64,000 nucleotides of DNA. Origin: Laceyella sacchari (GTDB lineage Bacteria > Bacillota > Bacilli > Thermoactinomycetales > Thermoactinomycetaceae). Numbering within the stretch: the first letter of the stretch is position 1; each line of letters opens with the position of its first letter. A model generated the notes under the pieces. That model saw nothing but the letters and a program-made list of their open reading frames with translations. It had not been told where the DNA came from and did no database searches. Positions 25,597 through 35,094 of this stretch are shown one piece after another. The stretch is taken from assembly GCF_004343255.1 (NCBI RefSeq), contig NZ_SMDD01000001.1, forward strand, positions 818,577 to 882,576, in the 5' to 3' direction. The translations under genes and the position numbers were made by a program.

Positions 25597-26568
25597 ATGC
25601 CATATCAAGCGATTTACAAAATTCTCCCCCCAGGGCTGCGCGAGGTGATTCATTCCCTGCCGCAGAGAGTGTCTGCCACCATCGAAGAAATTCGCGTTCG
25701 TCAAGGGCGACCCTTGGAAGTGATCACGCCGACCCATGCTTGGTTTGTGGACAAGGCAGGGGCATTGAGCAAAAGTCCGGATTGCGCTTGGATTCCCTCC
25801 CGCGGTGATTGTGTCAAATTGCTTAACCTGATAAGCAATCATTCACTGTATGCGTTGGAGGAAGAGCTTAAACGCGGCTTTGTCACGATCGAAGGTGGCC
25901 ATCGCATCGGGTTGGCGGGAAGAGTGGTAGTGGAACAAGGCGGGGTTAAGCATCTTCGGGACATTACCAGCTTTAATATCCGCATTGCCCGACAAGTGAA
26001 AGGCGTTGGAGAGCGATGGATTTCTACCGTGTTGCACGAGGGGCGAATTGAAAATCTATTGATCGTGTCCCCACCCCAATGCGGCAAGACCACGTTGGTG
26101 CGTGATTTGGCACGTTTGGCCGGCACAGGTGGACAAGGATATCCGGCATATAAAGTGGGGATTGTGGACGAACGGTCGGAAATCGCGGGATGTTTGCATG
26201 GGGTACCACAACATGATGTCGGATTACGGACAGATGTGCTTGACGGGTGTCCCAAAGCAGAAGGGATGATGATGATGATCCGCTCCATGTCTCCTGATAT
26301 TTTAGTCGTTGATGAATTGGGGCGGGCAGAAGACACGGAGGCGATTCATGAAGCGGTCTATGCGGGGGTTTCCGTCTTCGCCACGGTTCACGGGCGCTCG
26401 ATTGAGGAATTGATGCACCGGCCCACGTTTGTCCCGCTACTGGGAGAAGGCGTGTTTTCGCGCATCATGATACTGAGTCGCGCACAGGGACCAGGGACGG
26501 TAGAGCGGGTGCTAGATGCGTCGGGACGGCTTCTTCACCCAAATCGGAGAGAGGTGGCTGCCGGGTGA
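25597..26568 (+). CDS. spoIIIAA: Stage III sporulation protein AA
   Basis: ATPase of the SpoIIIA-SpoIIQ channel that connects mother cell and forespore during engulfment. 323 residues, related to type II/IV secretion ATPases. The Walker A is SPPQCGKTT, and Walker B is seen in ILVVDELGR, with VGIVDERSEIAG and a conserved ATVHG further on. The frame opens at 25555, but ACAGGAGGTG sits eight bases before the ATG at 25597. First gene of an eight-gene operon, overlapping spoIIIAB. Confidence 0.95.
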   Translation: MPYQAIYKILPPGLREVIHSLPQRVSATIEEIRVRQGRPLEVITPTHAWFVDKAGALSKSPDCAWIPSRGDCVKLLNLISNHSLYALEEELKRGFVTIEGGHRIGLAGRVVVEQGGVKHLRDITSFNIRIARQVKGVGERWISTVLHEGRIENLLIVSPPQCGKTTLVRDLARLAGTGGQGYPAYKVGIVDERSEIAGCLHGVPQHDVGLRTDVLDGCPKAEGMMMMIRSMSPDILVVDELGRAEDTEAIHEAVYAGVSVFATVHGRSIEELMHRPTFVPLLGEGVFSRIMILSRAQGPGTVERVLDASGRLLHPNRREVAAG

Positions 26569-27086
26569 TGATGAAATTGATCGGCGGATTGTTGGTGATT
26601 TTGGCTACGAGCTGGTTGGGCTTCACTTTTGCCGGACGCGTACGCGACCGCCCCAAACAGCTGAGACAACTCCGTTCATACTTAGCCATCCTGAAAACAG
26701 AGATTGAATATGGGACAAGGCCGCTCGCTGAAGCTTGCGCTAGCATCGCTTCTCAGGAGGAAACGGCGGTGTCCCGGCTGTTTCAGGCCAGTGCCGATCA
26801 GCTGCTCAAGGGGGACGGATCTTCCACCTATGAATGTTTTAAGCGAGCCATTGAGCAAGAGTGGCAGCGAACCGCGTTACAACAAGCGGAACAAACGGTG
26901 TTGCTACAACTTTGTCAGGTGCTGGGATCATCAGACCGCCAAGACCAAGCGCATCATTTGACGATGGCCTGCAATCAATTGGAGTTGGAAGAAAACCGCG
27001 CCCGTGAAGAACAAGACCGGTATGAAAAAATGTATAAAACCATGGGGGTTTTGACGGGAGTCTTGTTGGTAATCCTCATGATTTGA
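26568..27086 (+). CDS. spoIIIAB: Stage III sporulation protein AB
   Basis: Component of the SpoIIIA channel, distantly like GspF of type II secretion. About 172 residues with an N-terminal membrane helix (KLIGGLLVILATSWLGF), a helical cytoplasmic middle part (LRSYLAILKTEIEYG) and a C-terminal helix (GVLTGVLLVILMI). The start is ATG 26568 or the adjacent ATG 26571; the spoIIIAA stop overlaps the first (GTGATG), which suggests translational coupling. Confidence 0.94.
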   Translation: MMKLIGGLLVILATSWLGFTFAGRVRDRPKQLRQLRSYLAILKTEIEYGTRPLAEACASIASQEETAVSRLFQASADQLLKGDGSSTYECFKRAIEQEWQRTALQQAEQTVLLQLCQVLGSSDRQDQAHHLTMACNQLELEENRAREEQDRYEKMYKTMGVLTGVLLVILMI

Positions 27087-27112
27087 CCTAATTTTCAGAA
27101 TGGAGGGTGCGT

Positions 27113-27319
27113 ATGCCGTATCATCTGGATTCGGTGTTTCAGATCGCGGGCATCGGGATTATTGTCGCGATGATCCACACCGTGCTGAAACAGATGGGAA
27201 AAGAGGATTTTGCCCACTGGGTGACGCTGTTTGGCTTTGTTGTTGTCCTCTTCATGGTGGCTATGCTGGTGCAAGATTTGTTTCAAACCATAAAGAATGT
27301 GTTTCTGTTTCGTACATGA
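27113..27319 (+). CDS. spoIIIAC: Stage III sporulation protein AC
   Basis: 68-residue membrane protein with two helices, exactly the length of the B. subtilis homologue. FQIAGIGIIVAMIHTVLKQMG and the WVTLFGF / FQTIKNVFLF regions are conserved. The ATG follows GGAGGG. Together with SpoIIIAD it forms part of the membrane base of the SpoIIIA channel. Confidence 0.95.
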   Translation: MPYHLDSVFQIAGIGIIVAMIHTVLKQMGKEDFAHWVTLFGFVVVLFMVAMLVQDLFQTIKNVFLFRT

Positions 27320-27334
27320 TGGGAGGCGATCCGC

Positions 27335-27724
27335 TTGGAAATCATCCAGGTGGTGGGGCTGGGTCTCATTGCCACGTTTCTCATCCTGATCATCAAAGAA
27401 CAGAAGCCGATTTTCGCTTTTCTGTTAGCGGCATTTGTGGGTGTCATCATCTTCATCTCCATTGCAGGGAAAATTGCCGAGGTGCTGGGGGTGTTGCAAA
27501 GTTTGGCTCACCAAGCGCGAGTAAACGACCTGTTTTTGGAAACGATCCTCAAAATTATCGGCATCGCCTACATCGCGGAATTCGGCGCGCAAGTGACCAG
27601 GGATGCCGGGCAAGAAGCGATCGCTTCCAAAATCGAACTGGCGGGGAAAGTGTTAATCATGGTGATGGCAATCCCGATTATCACGGTGATTATTGAGACG
27701 GTCATCCGAATTTTGCCTGCGTAA
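27335..27724 (+). CDS. spoIIIAD: Stage III sporulation protein AD
   Basis: 129-residue membrane protein with about four helices. The conserved stretch KIIGIAYIAEFGAQVTRDAG is typical of SpoIIIAD. The start is TTG at 27335 after GGGAGGCGA. It lies 15 bases behind spoIIIAC and 12 before spoIIIAE. Confidence 0.94.
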   Translation: MEIIQVVGLGLIATFLILIIKEQKPIFAFLLAAFVGVIIFISIAGKIAEVLGVLQSLAHQARVNDLFLETILKIIGIAYIAEFGAQVTRDAGQEAIASKIELAGKVLIMVMAIPIITVIIETVIRILPA

Positions 27725-27736
27725 GGATGAAGATAG

Positions 27737-28927
27737 ATGAAACGAATCGCTTGGATCTTTTCATTTCTGTGCCTTTTTCTTCTGCTGATACGCCCTTCGG
27801 TTTTTGCCGCCGAAGAAGAAAGTGGCTCTTCTGTTATTGATCAATTGGTACGAAAACAATTGAACCAAACGCAAGTGGAGCAAGTGGACACCTTTTGGAA
27901 ACAGCTCAAGGGGGATTACGGTGAATATCTAGGAGGGGGACAGGGACAAAGTTTGTTTGATTTGTTACTGTCACCCAATAAAGAGTTGTCATTGGAACAG
28001 GTGCTGATGGGATTCGTCCGCTTTTTCTTTCATGAAATTTTGTACAATGGAAAGCTACTCGGCACGATTGTGGTGTTGACTGTATTGAGCATGTTGTTGA
28101 GGACATTGCAAACGGCTTTTGAGCAGAACCAGGTAAGCAAGGTGGCTTACGCCATCGTGTTCATGGTGCTGATCATCTTGGCGGCCAACAGCTTTCATGT
28201 GGCGGTTGATTCGGCTAAAACGGCAATTGGTCGCATGATCGATTTCATGCTAGCGTTGGTGCCGATGATGCTCACCCTCTTGGTGTCCATGGGCAACATC
28301 GGCTCGGTTGCTTTATTCCATCCGTTGATTGTGTTCATGATCCATACGATTGGCACATTCATCTACACCATTGTTTTTCCGTTGCTTTTTTTATCCGCCA
28401 TTCTGAGCATAGTGAGTTGTCTGTCTGAGAAGTACAAGGTGAATCAATTGGCCAGTTTGTTGCGGAAAATCAGTGTGTCGGTACTGGGTGGGTTGTTGGC
28501 TATTTTCCTTGGTGTGATTTCTATCCAAGGGGCCACTGCTTCCATTGCGGACGGGGTCACGTTGCGCACAGCTAAATATATCACGGGGAATTTTATTCCG
28601 GTGATTGGTCGCACCATATCCGAAGCGGCGGATACGGTAATGGGCGCTTCTTTGCTGGTCAAAAACACGATTGGCCTGGCCGGCGTGCTGATCTTGCTGT
28701 TTATCTGTGCATTTCCCGCGTTGAAAATCTTGTCGCTCGCTTTCATTTATAATTTCACAGCGGCGGTGATGCAACCTTTGGGAAACAGTCCCATCATTGA
28801 GAGTCTGAGTACCATTGGCCGCACGCTCATATACATTTTCGCCGCTTTAGCAACCGTCGGCCTGATGTTTTTCTTGGCTATCACGATAATCGTCGCTTCG
28901 GGCAACGTCTCGGTGATGATGAGGTAG
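27737..28927 (+). CDS. spoIIIAE: Stage III sporulation protein AE
   Basis: 396-residue membrane protein, the largest of the operon. It has an N-terminal signal sequence (hydrophobic residues about 5-22, ending VFAAEEE), an outward amphipathic region, then about seven helices. Start follows AGGATGAAG. Its conserved role is assembly of the SpoIIIA transenvelope channel in the engulfing mother cell. Confidence 0.94.
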   Translation: MKRIAWIFSFLCLFLLLIRPSVFAAEEESGSSVIDQLVRKQLNQTQVEQVDTFWKQLKGDYGEYLGGGQGQSLFDLLLSPNKELSLEQVLMGFVRFFFHEILYNGKLLGTIVVLTVLSMLLRTLQTAFEQNQVSKVAYAIVFMVLIILAANSFHVAVDSAKTAIGRMIDFMLALVPMMLTLLVSMGNIGSVALFHPLIVFMIHTIGTFIYTIVFPLLFLSAILSIVSCLSEKYKVNQLASLLRKISVSVLGGLLAIFLGVISIQGATASIADGVTLRTAKYITGNFIPVIGRTISEAADTVMGASLLVKNTIGLAGVLILLFICAFPALKILSLAFIYNFTAAVMQPLGNSPIIESLSTIGRTLIYIFAALATVGLMFFLAITIIVASGNVSVMMR

Positions 28928-28937
28928 GTGACCCAAA

Positions 28938-29567
28938 GTGATCGAATGGATAAGCGAATGGCTCAAACAAATCATCATCTTGGTGCTGATTGCAACATTT
29001 ATTGATTTGCTGTTGCCCAACAACGCCTTGGATCGCTATGTCAAGCTGGTGATGGGATTGCTGATCATCATGGCGATACTGACGCCGATTTTCCAATTGT
29101 TGTCGGAAAAATACGATTTGTCCGCGTTGGCGTTTACCCATGCGTCGCATGGAGAAAGATTGGCATCGTTGCAGCAAATTCGAGAGCAGGGAGAAAGGCT
29201 GAAAACCACGCAAGATCGCTTGATACAAGAGCAATCGTCAAAGCAAATGGAGCTGAGCATCAAGGAACAGGTGGAGCAAAAGTTTGGAGTGGAAGTGATG
29301 GAATCGAATGTGACGCTACAAACGGGACCGAAGGGGATGGCCGAAATCAAGCACATCCACGTGAGGGCTAGCGCGTCTGCCATTTCACCTCATCAGATGG
29401 GAGGCAAACCGGTTCAACCGGTGTACATTTCGGTCGGCGAAAGGGAGCCTGCTTCGCCCAAGGAGAACCAAGCGGGGAACAAGCTAGCCCAGGACATCGC
29501 CAATTACTTGTCGGATGCTTGGCATGTGCGGCAAGAACAAGTTCAGGTGACAATGGATGCATTGTAG
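28938..29567 (+). CDS. spoIIIAF: Stage III sporulation protein AF
   Basis: 209 residues. Two N-terminal helices (IIILVLIATFIDLLLP and LVMGLLIIMAILTPIF) are followed by an outward domain with a coiled coil and a ring-building-motif-like fold known from SpoIIIAF structures. The start is GTG 28938 (MIEWISEWLKQIIILV), with a weak GTAGGTG upstream. Confidence 0.93.
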   Translation: MIEWISEWLKQIIILVLIATFIDLLLPNNALDRYVKLVMGLLIIMAILTPIFQLLSEKYDLSALAFTHASHGERLASLQQIREQGERLKTTQDRLIQEQSSKQMELSIKEQVEQKFGVEVMESNVTLQTGPKGMAEIKHIHVRASASAISPHQMGGKPVQPVYISVGEREPASPKENQAGNKLAQDIANYLSDAWHVRQEQVQVTMDAL

Positions 29568-29584
29568 GTGCGGGGAGGTGTAGC

Positions 29585-30199
29585 GTGTTGTTCAAATGGC
29601 TGAAGCAGTTGGAACAGAAATTGGCGAGCAGCGACAAGCAAAAAAGCAAGCTGGGCTGGATGGTGATCTTGGGAGGGGCCGGCGTGGCCATCATGTTGGT
29701 TTCCTCATTTGTGGGAGTCAAAGAAAGCGCCGTCCAACCGGAGCCGGAGGGGGTGATGCCCGCGACTGCGAAACCGCAAGTGAACCATCCCATGTCGTCG
29801 ATGCAACAGTATGAACGGGAAGTGGAACAGCAGTTGTCGGAAGTGCTGGGCAAAATCGTCGGCGTGGATGATGTTTCAGTGATTGTCAACCTTGATTCCA
29901 CGGAGGAGGAAGTGGTGCAAATCGATGAACGGCAATCGGAGCAAGTGACGACGGAACGGGATAAAACGGGAGGGAACCGTTCAATCACCCAAAACACGAG
30001 GGACAGAAAGACTGCGTATTATCGCAATGATGACGGTGAAAGGCCAGTGGTCGTGAAGAAGTTGAAACCCAAAGTCCGGGGTGTGCTGGTTGTAGCGCGC
30101 GGAGTGGAAAATCTGCAAGTCAAGGCCATCGTGATCGAGGCTGTCCAGCGCACATTGGACATTCCCATGCACCGCATTTCTGTTTTGCCAAAAGGATAA
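29585..30199 (+). CDS. spoIIIAG: Stage III sporulation protein AG
   Basis: About 204 residues: short cytoplasmic N-terminus, one membrane helix (WMVILGGAGVAIMLVSSF), and an outward ring-forming domain that builds the large SpoIIIAG ring in the intermembrane space. The domain includes REVEQQLSEVLGKIVGVDDV and KPKVRGVLVVARGVENLQVK. Start is GTG 29585 (or TTG 29588) after GGGGAGGTG; the longer frame starting at 29519 overlaps spoIIIAF and lacks a binding site. Confidence 0.93.
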   Translation: MLFKWLKQLEQKLASSDKQKSKLGWMVILGGAGVAIMLVSSFVGVKESAVQPEPEGVMPATAKPQVNHPMSSMQQYEREVEQQLSEVLGKIVGVDDVSVIVNLDSTEEEVVQIDERQSEQVTTERDKTGGNRSITQNTRDRKTAYYRNDDGERPVVVKKLKPKVRGVLVVARGVENLQVKAIVIEAVQRTLDIPMHRISVLPKG

Positions 30200-30212
30200 G
30201 GGGGAATTGTGC

Positions 30213-30773
30213 ATGTCAGTGAACAAACAAACGGTTTGGTTGGTGACGATGTTATCCATCATGGTGGTACTGTCAGCTTATTATATTGTGACGGGACCTG
30301 TGGAGCCGGTTCGGCAAGCGGCCAAACAAGTGGAGCCGGCGGGTGATGTGGACGTCAATATTAAACCAATCCATCAACCAGCGTCGGCAAACAGCTCCAA
30401 GGATAAACTGAACAAGAAAGACCAAGACGATTATTTTGTCGGATACCAATTGCAACGGAGCACGTTGCGCCAGAAGATGGTAGAAGAATACATGAAAGTG
30501 CTGACCAATCCAGATGCTTCCGAAAAAGAACTGCGGGAAGCCAATGCGAAAATTGAAGAACTGATGAAAGTGGACAATGCGGAAACGGTGCTGGAAGAAC
30601 TGATTCGCAAAGAGGGGTACCGTGATGCCGTGGTGGTAAGCAACAGTCCGCATGTCGATGTCGTCGTACAAACTGAGCATCTAAGCAGAAAGCAAGTGGT
30701 TGGACTGATCAGTTTGGTGAAACAACATCTCAACGTTTCTCCGCTCAATGTATCGGTCGCCTATCGCAAATAA
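30213..30773 (+). CDS. spoIIIAH: Stage III sporulation protein AH
   Basis: 186 residues: one N-terminal membrane helix (VWLVTMLSIMVVLSAYYIV), a flexible linker, and a C-terminal ring-building domain (residues about 90-186) that binds forespore SpoIIQ across the septum. Helical LREANAKIEELMKVDNAETVLE and the final VGLISLVKQHLNVSPLNVSV are conserved. Start is ATG 30213 after AAGGGGG. Last gene of the operon. Confidence 0.94.
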   Translation: MSVNKQTVWLVTMLSIMVVLSAYYIVTGPVEPVRQAAKQVEPAGDVDVNIKPIHQPASANSSKDKLNKKDQDDYFVGYQLQRSTLRQKMVEEYMKVLTNPDASEKELREANAKIEELMKVDNAETVLEELIRKEGYRDAVVVSNSPHVDVVVQTEHLSRKQVVGLISLVKQHLNVSPLNVSVAYRK

Positions 30774-30780
30774 AGTGGAA

Positions 30781-30813
30781 AAGAGCCGGTTTCCTTCACG
30801 GAAACCGGCTCTT
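30781..30813 (+). terminator. Terminator of the spoIIIA operon
   Basis: A perfect 14-base stem, AAGAGCCGGTTTCC with GGAAACCGGCTCTT, lies eight bases after spoIIIAH with a 5-base loop. There is no long T-run after it. Confidence 0.82.
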
Positions 30814-31176
30814 AGCAATAAGGCTACATTTTCATTTGGAGGGGAAATGGGATGACTTTTTTATTATACTCGTTGGTCAAATTGAGGGGAAGATAGTTGC
30901 AAGTGAAATGTTTTACAAATGTATTAACAACATGAGATGTGGGGAAAGAGAGGGCTTTGGATTAGTATCTGGTCTTAATAGTTGATATTAGGAAAAGAAA
31001 CAAGTAGGATGAATGTGTGGAGCTGTCAACTCACCCGCAAGGCTTTAAAAGGCAGAGGGTCGATGGGGCTCCGTTTATGCTCAAGGGGTGGTCAAACCAC
31101 TAAAAAAACGGTATGCTATTAGCGTTATTATCATACTTGAGTATCCTTGCCAAGACAATACAAGGAGTGATAGGCA
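30814..31176 (+). promoter_or_regulatory. accB upstream region with candidate promoter and long leader
   Basis: A 363-base gap without a supportable gene. TTGATA (30982-30987), a 17-base spacer and TAGGAT (31005-31010) form a plausible sigma-A promoter, which would give a 5' leader of about 160 bases. The leader holds a small hairpin GTGGT-CAA-ACCAC (31087-31099) followed by an A-run. I recognise no riboswitch in it. Confidence 0.4.
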
Positions 31177-31680
31177 ATGGCATTTAAAATGCATGAAATC
31201 CGTGAACTGATTCGGTTGATTGATGAGTCGAGCATTGAAGAATTTGAAATTGATAAAGAAGGTACAAAAGTTACCATCAAAAAATCAGGGGCTCCTGTTA
31301 TGGCTGTTGCGCCACAAGCTCCGGCAAGTGTTGTTCCACAAGCTCCGGCTCCGGCGCCCGTTCAGGAAGTACCTGCGTCTCCAAAAGAGCCTCAAGTGGC
31401 AGCGCCCGCTAAAGCAGAGGAAGAGGTAGACGATGCCAATCTACATAAAATCGTTTCGCCCATGGTGGGAACCTTCTACCGCGCTCCGGCTCCGGATGCA
31501 GACCCTTATGTGAAAGAAGGCGATACGGTAAATGGGGATACGGTCGTCTGCATCGTGGAGGCGATGAAGTTGATGAATGAGATCGAAGCCGAAGTGCGTG
31601 GAACGATTGTGAAAGTTCTCGTCGAAAACGGTCAGTTGGTTGAGTTCGGCCAGCCTCTGTTCCTGGTGAAAACAACTTAG
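31177..31680 (+). CDS. accB: Acetyl-CoA carboxylase biotin carboxyl carrier protein
   Basis: Carries the biotin that shuttles CO2 between AccC and the carboxyltransferase in malonyl-CoA synthesis, the first step of fatty acid synthesis. 167 residues: an N-terminal helical region, a Pro/Ala-rich linker (about 43-85), and the biotinyl domain with the biotin lysine K131 in EAMKLMNE. Start follows AAGGAGTGA. Forms the accB-accC-yqhY cluster. Confidence 0.97.
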   Translation: MAFKMHEIRELIRLIDESSIEEFEIDKEGTKVTIKKSGAPVMAVAPQAPASVVPQAPAPAPVQEVPASPKEPQVAAPAKAEEEVDDANLHKIVSPMVGTFYRAPAPDADPYVKEGDTVNGDTVVCIVEAMKLMNEIEAEVRGTIVKVLVENGQLVEFGQPLFLVKTT

Positions 31681-31702
31681 GCCAAGGGAGGAGGTTTACG
31701 CT

Positions 31703-33064
31703 ATGTTTAATAAAATTTTAATCGCAAACCGCGGTGAGATTGCCGTTCGCATCATCCGCGCTTGCCGCGAACTGGGGATCAGCACCGTCGCCGTCTATTC
31801 AGAAGCGGATCGCGATGCGTTGCACGTGACTTTGGCGGATGAAGCGTATTGCATTGGCCCGGCGGCGGCTCGAGACAGCTATCTAAACATGACCAACCTG
31901 CTGAGCACGGCGACCTTGGTGGGAGCAGACGCCATCCACCCTGGCTATGGTTTTTTGGCGGAGAACGCCGATTTTGCGGAATTGTGTACGGCATGCAACA
32001 TCACTTTCATCGGCCCTTCGCCAGAAGCGATTGTTAAGATGGGGGATAAGACCACGGCGCGCGAGACCATGAAAGAGGCGGGAGTGCCGACCGTTCCCGG
32101 GACTGAAGGCGTGATCGATGATCTGGAAGAAGCGGCCAAAACCGCGGCAGAGATCGGGTACCCTGTTATTGTGAAAGCGACAGCTGGTGGCGGCGGTAAA
32201 GGAATGCGTGTCGTTTACAACGAAGAAGAGCTTACGCGTGCAATCACCTTGGCGCAAAAGGAAGCGGAAGCCAACTTCGGAAACTCCGGTGTTTATCTGG
32301 AGAAATTTTTGGTTGAGCCCCGCCATATTGAAATTCAGGTGCTGGCTGACAATTACGGCAATGTGATTCATTTGGGTGAGCGGGATTGCTCCATCCAGCG
32401 CCGCTACCAAAAACTGATCGAAGAGGCGCCTTCTCCAGCGCTGAGTGAAGATTTGCGCTCCCGTATGGGTGAGGCAGCAGTGAAAGCGGCGGAGTCTGTA
32501 CAATACTCCGGTGCGGGGACAGTCGAATTCTTGCTGGACAAAGACGGTAATTTTTATTTCATGGAGATGAACACCCGGATTCAAGTGGAACATCCGGTGA
32601 CCGAGTTGATCACTGGAATCGATTTGGTCAAAGAACAGATTCGCATTGCTGCCGGAGAAAAATTAAAATGGAAACAGGAAGACATTCGTTTCGACGGTTG
32701 GTCGATTGAATGCCGGATCAATGCGGAGCGGCCGGACAAAAACTTCATGCCGTCTCCGGGTAAGATCCAATTCTACCTACCTCCGGGCGGAAATGGCGTG
32801 CGCATTGACAGCGCCTGTTACCAAGGGTATCAAATTTCCCCATTTTATGATTCGATGGTGGCCAAACTGATCGTTTGGGGGAAAGACCGGCAGGAGGCAA
32901 TCGAACGTATGAACCGCGCGCTCAAAGAATTTGCGATCGATGGCGTGCACACGACCATTCCGTTCCATCTGAAGGTGTTGAACCATCCCAACTTTGTGTC
33001 AGGTGACTTCCATATCCAATTCTTGGAGAAGACTAATTTAAACGAGGAGGATCGGCATGAGTGA
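31703..33064 (+). CDS. accC: Acetyl-CoA carboxylase, biotin carboxylase subunit
   Basis: ATP-dependent carboxylation of biotin on AccB. 453 residues with the ATP-grasp fold: N-terminal [20 protein letters not shown], the glycine loop [11 protein letters not shown], the HIEIQVLAD block, and the catalytic stretch [14 protein letters not shown]. Start after GGGAGGAGG, 22 bases behind accB. It overlaps yqhY by eight bases. Confidence 0.97.
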   Translation: MFNKILIANRGEIAVRIIRACRELGISTVAVYSEADRDALHVTLADEAYCIGPAAARDSYLNMTNLLSTATLVGADAIHPGYGFLAENADFAELCTACNITFIGPSPEAIVKMGDKTTARETMKEAGVPTVPGTEGVIDDLEEAAKTAAEIGYPVIVKATAGGGGKGMRVVYNEEELTRAITLAQKEAEANFGNSGVYLEKFLVEPRHIEIQVLADNYGNVIHLGERDCSIQRRYQKLIEEAPSPALSEDLRSRMGEAAVKAAESVQYSGAGTVEFLLDKDGNFYFMEMNTRIQVEHPVTELITGIDLVKEQIRIAAGEKLKWKQEDIRFDGWSIECRINAERPDKNFMPSPGKIQFYLPPGGNGVRIDSACYQGYQISPFYDSMVAKLIVWGKDRQEAIERMNRALKEFAIDGVHTTIPFHLKVLNHPNFVSGDFHIQFLEKTNLNEEDRHE

Positions 33065-33428
33065 TTTGTACCAAAACGACGCGAACCAACTTGGCAAAGT
33101 AGAGATCGCTCCAGAAGTGATTCAATTGATTTCGGGCATCGCAGCTTCCCAGGTGGACGGTGTGATCACCCTTAGCGGAGGGGTTGTTGGGGACATCAAC
33201 CAACTGCTGGGACGTAAAAACCTGAAGAAAGGAATTCGCGTTGATCTGGAAGACCAACTTACGATTGACTTGGCGGTTGTGGTACAATATGGTTTCCATA
33301 TTCCAGATGTGGGCCGCGAAATCCAAGAGCAAGTGAAGACGGCAGTAGAGAGCATGACCGGTTTGACAGTCGATAAAGTAATTGTTCGCGTAGATGGGAT
33401 CAAGATGCCGCCGGAGAAATCCGAGTGA
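33057..33428 (+). CDS. yqhY: Asp23/Gls24 family protein YqhY
   Basis: 123-residue cytoplasmic protein of the Asp23/Gls24 (DUF322) family: [24 protein letters not shown] at the start, [14 protein letters not shown]-like core, and [11 protein letters not shown] at the end. In B. subtilis its gene is always next to accBC, and genetic work links it to control of acetyl-CoA carboxylase activity. The eight-base overlap with accC here supports coupled expression. The start follows GAGGAGG inside accC. Confidence 0.9.
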   Translation: MSDLYQNDANQLGKVEIAPEVIQLISGIAASQVDGVITLSGGVVGDINQLLGRKNLKKGIRVDLEDQLTIDLAVVVQYGFHIPDVGREIQEQVKTAVESMTGLTVDKVIVRVDGIKMPPEKSE

Positions 33429-33579
33429 AAATCCTTTTACTCTTTCCCACGCGCGTAGAGTCGAGAACCATGCAAGAGACGGTGTTTCTCTGGGCAAAAT
33501 ACGAATGAGGCAGGCACCGCTTTGATGCGCGACGGCCGATCAAACAAGCTCGATAATATGGATGCGCAAAATTATGGGA

Positions 33580-33608
33580 CCGGGCAGACACTGCTCGGGC
33601 TTCTTTTT
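33580..33608 (+). terminator. Terminator-like hairpin in the leader of nusB
   Basis: CCGGGCAG (33580-33587) pairs with CTGCTCGG (33591-33598), followed by GCTTCTTTTT. It ends a 150-base untranslated stretch after yqhY and lies only 15 bases before nusB. It could end the acc transcript or act as an attenuator. Confidence 0.55.
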
Positions 33609-33622
33609 GGAGGAAGGTTTTA

Positions 33623-34057
33623 ATGAGCAGAAGAATCGCACGTGAAAGAGTGATTCAAGCATTGTACGAATGTGAGTTTCATCCCGATGAAGAGACGGAT
33701 GTGATCCGGACGCGAGGTGAAAAGCTGGAACAGGAAGATCAGGCATTTTACCTCCGTCTGGCGCAAGGGGTGAGGGAGCACCAGGCTACCATTGATCCGA
33801 TGATTGAACGTCATTTAAAGGAAGGCTGGTCACTCTCCCGCATCTCTTCCGTGGATCGGGCGATCATGCGGTTGGCGGTCTATGAGTTGATGCATGAAGT
33901 GGACACGCCGCGAGCCGCTATTTTAAATGAGGCGGTCGATTTGGCCAAGGCGTTTGGCGGTGTTGAATCTGGCCGTTTTGTCAACGGGGTGTTAGGGCGG
34001 TTGGTTGCTGATCTCCCTCCCCAACAGCAAGTGGACAATCAAGAGATCAACTCATAA
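33623..34057 (+). CDS. nusB: Transcription antitermination factor NusB
   Basis: Binds boxA RNA with NusE (S10) and prevents premature termination in rRNA operons. 144 residues, all-helical: ARERVIQALYECEF at the N-terminus, and DRAIMRLAVYELMHEVDTPRAAILNEAVDLAKAFGG, the most conserved stretch of the family, near the C-terminus (about 77-112). Start follows GGAGGAAGG. Genomic position is as in B. subtilis. Confidence 0.95.
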   Translation: MSRRIARERVIQALYECEFHPDEETDVIRTRGEKLEQEDQAFYLRLAQGVREHQATIDPMIERHLKEGWSLSRISSVDRAIMRLAVYELMHEVDTPRAAILNEAVDLAKAFGGVESGRFVNGVLGRLVADLPPQQQVDNQEINS

Positions 34058-34087
34058 GAGGGAGGGGTGCCCCCCCTCTCATTTTAT
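34058..34087 (+). terminator. Possible terminator after nusB
   Basis: GAGGGAGGGG (34058-34067) pairs with CCCCCCTCTC (34071-34080) with one mismatch and a 3-base loop, followed by ATTTTATCTTT. The following gene folD may therefore have its own promoter. Confidence 0.55.
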
Positions 34088-34171
34088 CTTTACATCCAAG
34101 AGTGAACAGGATAAACTGAACATTAATGAGTGAAATTGCTATTAATGTTAAGAAATAAGGATGTGGATAAA

Positions 34172-35020
34172 ATGACGGCAACCATTATCGACGGAAAAAC
34201 AATCGCAAAAGAAGTGCGTAGCGAATTGAAAATCGAAGTGGCTAAATTAAAGGAAAAAGGCTTGATTCCAGGCCTTGCAGTGGTGTTGGTAGGCAATCAT
34301 CCAGCATCGGAATCCTATGTGAAAGGGAAAATTCGCGCTTCTGAAGAAGTGGGAATCAACTCCCAGCTAATCCGCCGCGAATCGTCTATTTCCGAACGAG
34401 AGCTGTTGGAGCTAATCGAAACGCTCAATGCCGACCCTGCCATCCATGGGATTTTGGTACAATTGCCATTGCCAGTTCATATCAATCCGGACAAGGTGAT
34501 TGCTACCATTTCTCCCGCCAAAGATGTGGATGGATTTACACCAGTCAACGTTGGCAACATGGTTATTGGCCAAGAAGCACTTTTGCCTTGCACGCCTCAT
34601 GGCATCATGCATTTATTGCAACGAAGCGGCGTACCAATCGCTGGAAAGCACGCCGTTGTCGTCGGTCGGAGCAATATTGTGGGCAAACCGATCTCCCTGC
34701 TTCTCCAACGTGCTGACGCCACTGTCACCATGTGTCATTCCCGGACGGCTGATTTGGCTTCCCATACCAAGCAGGCCGATATAGTGATCGCGGCAGTAGG
34801 GCGGCCGGAGATGCTGACTGCCGAGCATGTTAAACCGGGTGCGGTAGTCATTGACGTTGGCGTTAACCGCCATGAGGGGAAACTGGTTGGTGATGTCAAG
34901 TTTGACGAAGTTAAGGAGATCGCTTCCGCCATCACTCCTGTTCCGGGCGGGGTAGGCCCGATGACGATTGCCATGTTGATGCGCAACACGGTAGAAGCGG
35001 CCAAAAGAATTGGCAAATAG
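34172..35020 (+). CDS. folD: Bifunctional methylenetetrahydrofolate dehydrogenase/cyclohydrolase
   Basis: Interconverts 5,10-methylene- and 10-formyl-tetrahydrofolate for purine and one-carbon metabolism. 282 residues, the usual length when started at the ATG at 34172; the frame opening at 34130 adds residues without homology. Conserved blocks: [12 protein letters not shown] with the catalytic lysine, [21 protein letters not shown] for NADP binding, and [14 protein letters not shown] at the end. The ribosome binding site AAGGATGTGG is rather far from the ATG. Confidence 0.95.
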   Translation: MTATIIDGKTIAKEVRSELKIEVAKLKEKGLIPGLAVVLVGNHPASESYVKGKIRASEEVGINSQLIRRESSISERELLELIETLNADPAIHGILVQLPLPVHINPDKVIATISPAKDVDGFTPVNVGNMVIGQEALLPCTPHGIMHLLQRSGVPIAGKHAVVVGRSNIVGKPISLLLQRADATVTMCHSRTADLASHTKQADIVIAAVGRPEMLTAEHVKPGAVVIDVGVNRHEGKLVGDVKFDEVKEIASAITPVPGGVGPMTIAMLMRNTVEAAKRIGK

Positions 35021-35094
35021 GCATGGACGGTAGCCGCAGAACATGATAAGGTGAGAAAAGGTTTTACTCATTCTTACAGACAAAGTGAGGGAAG

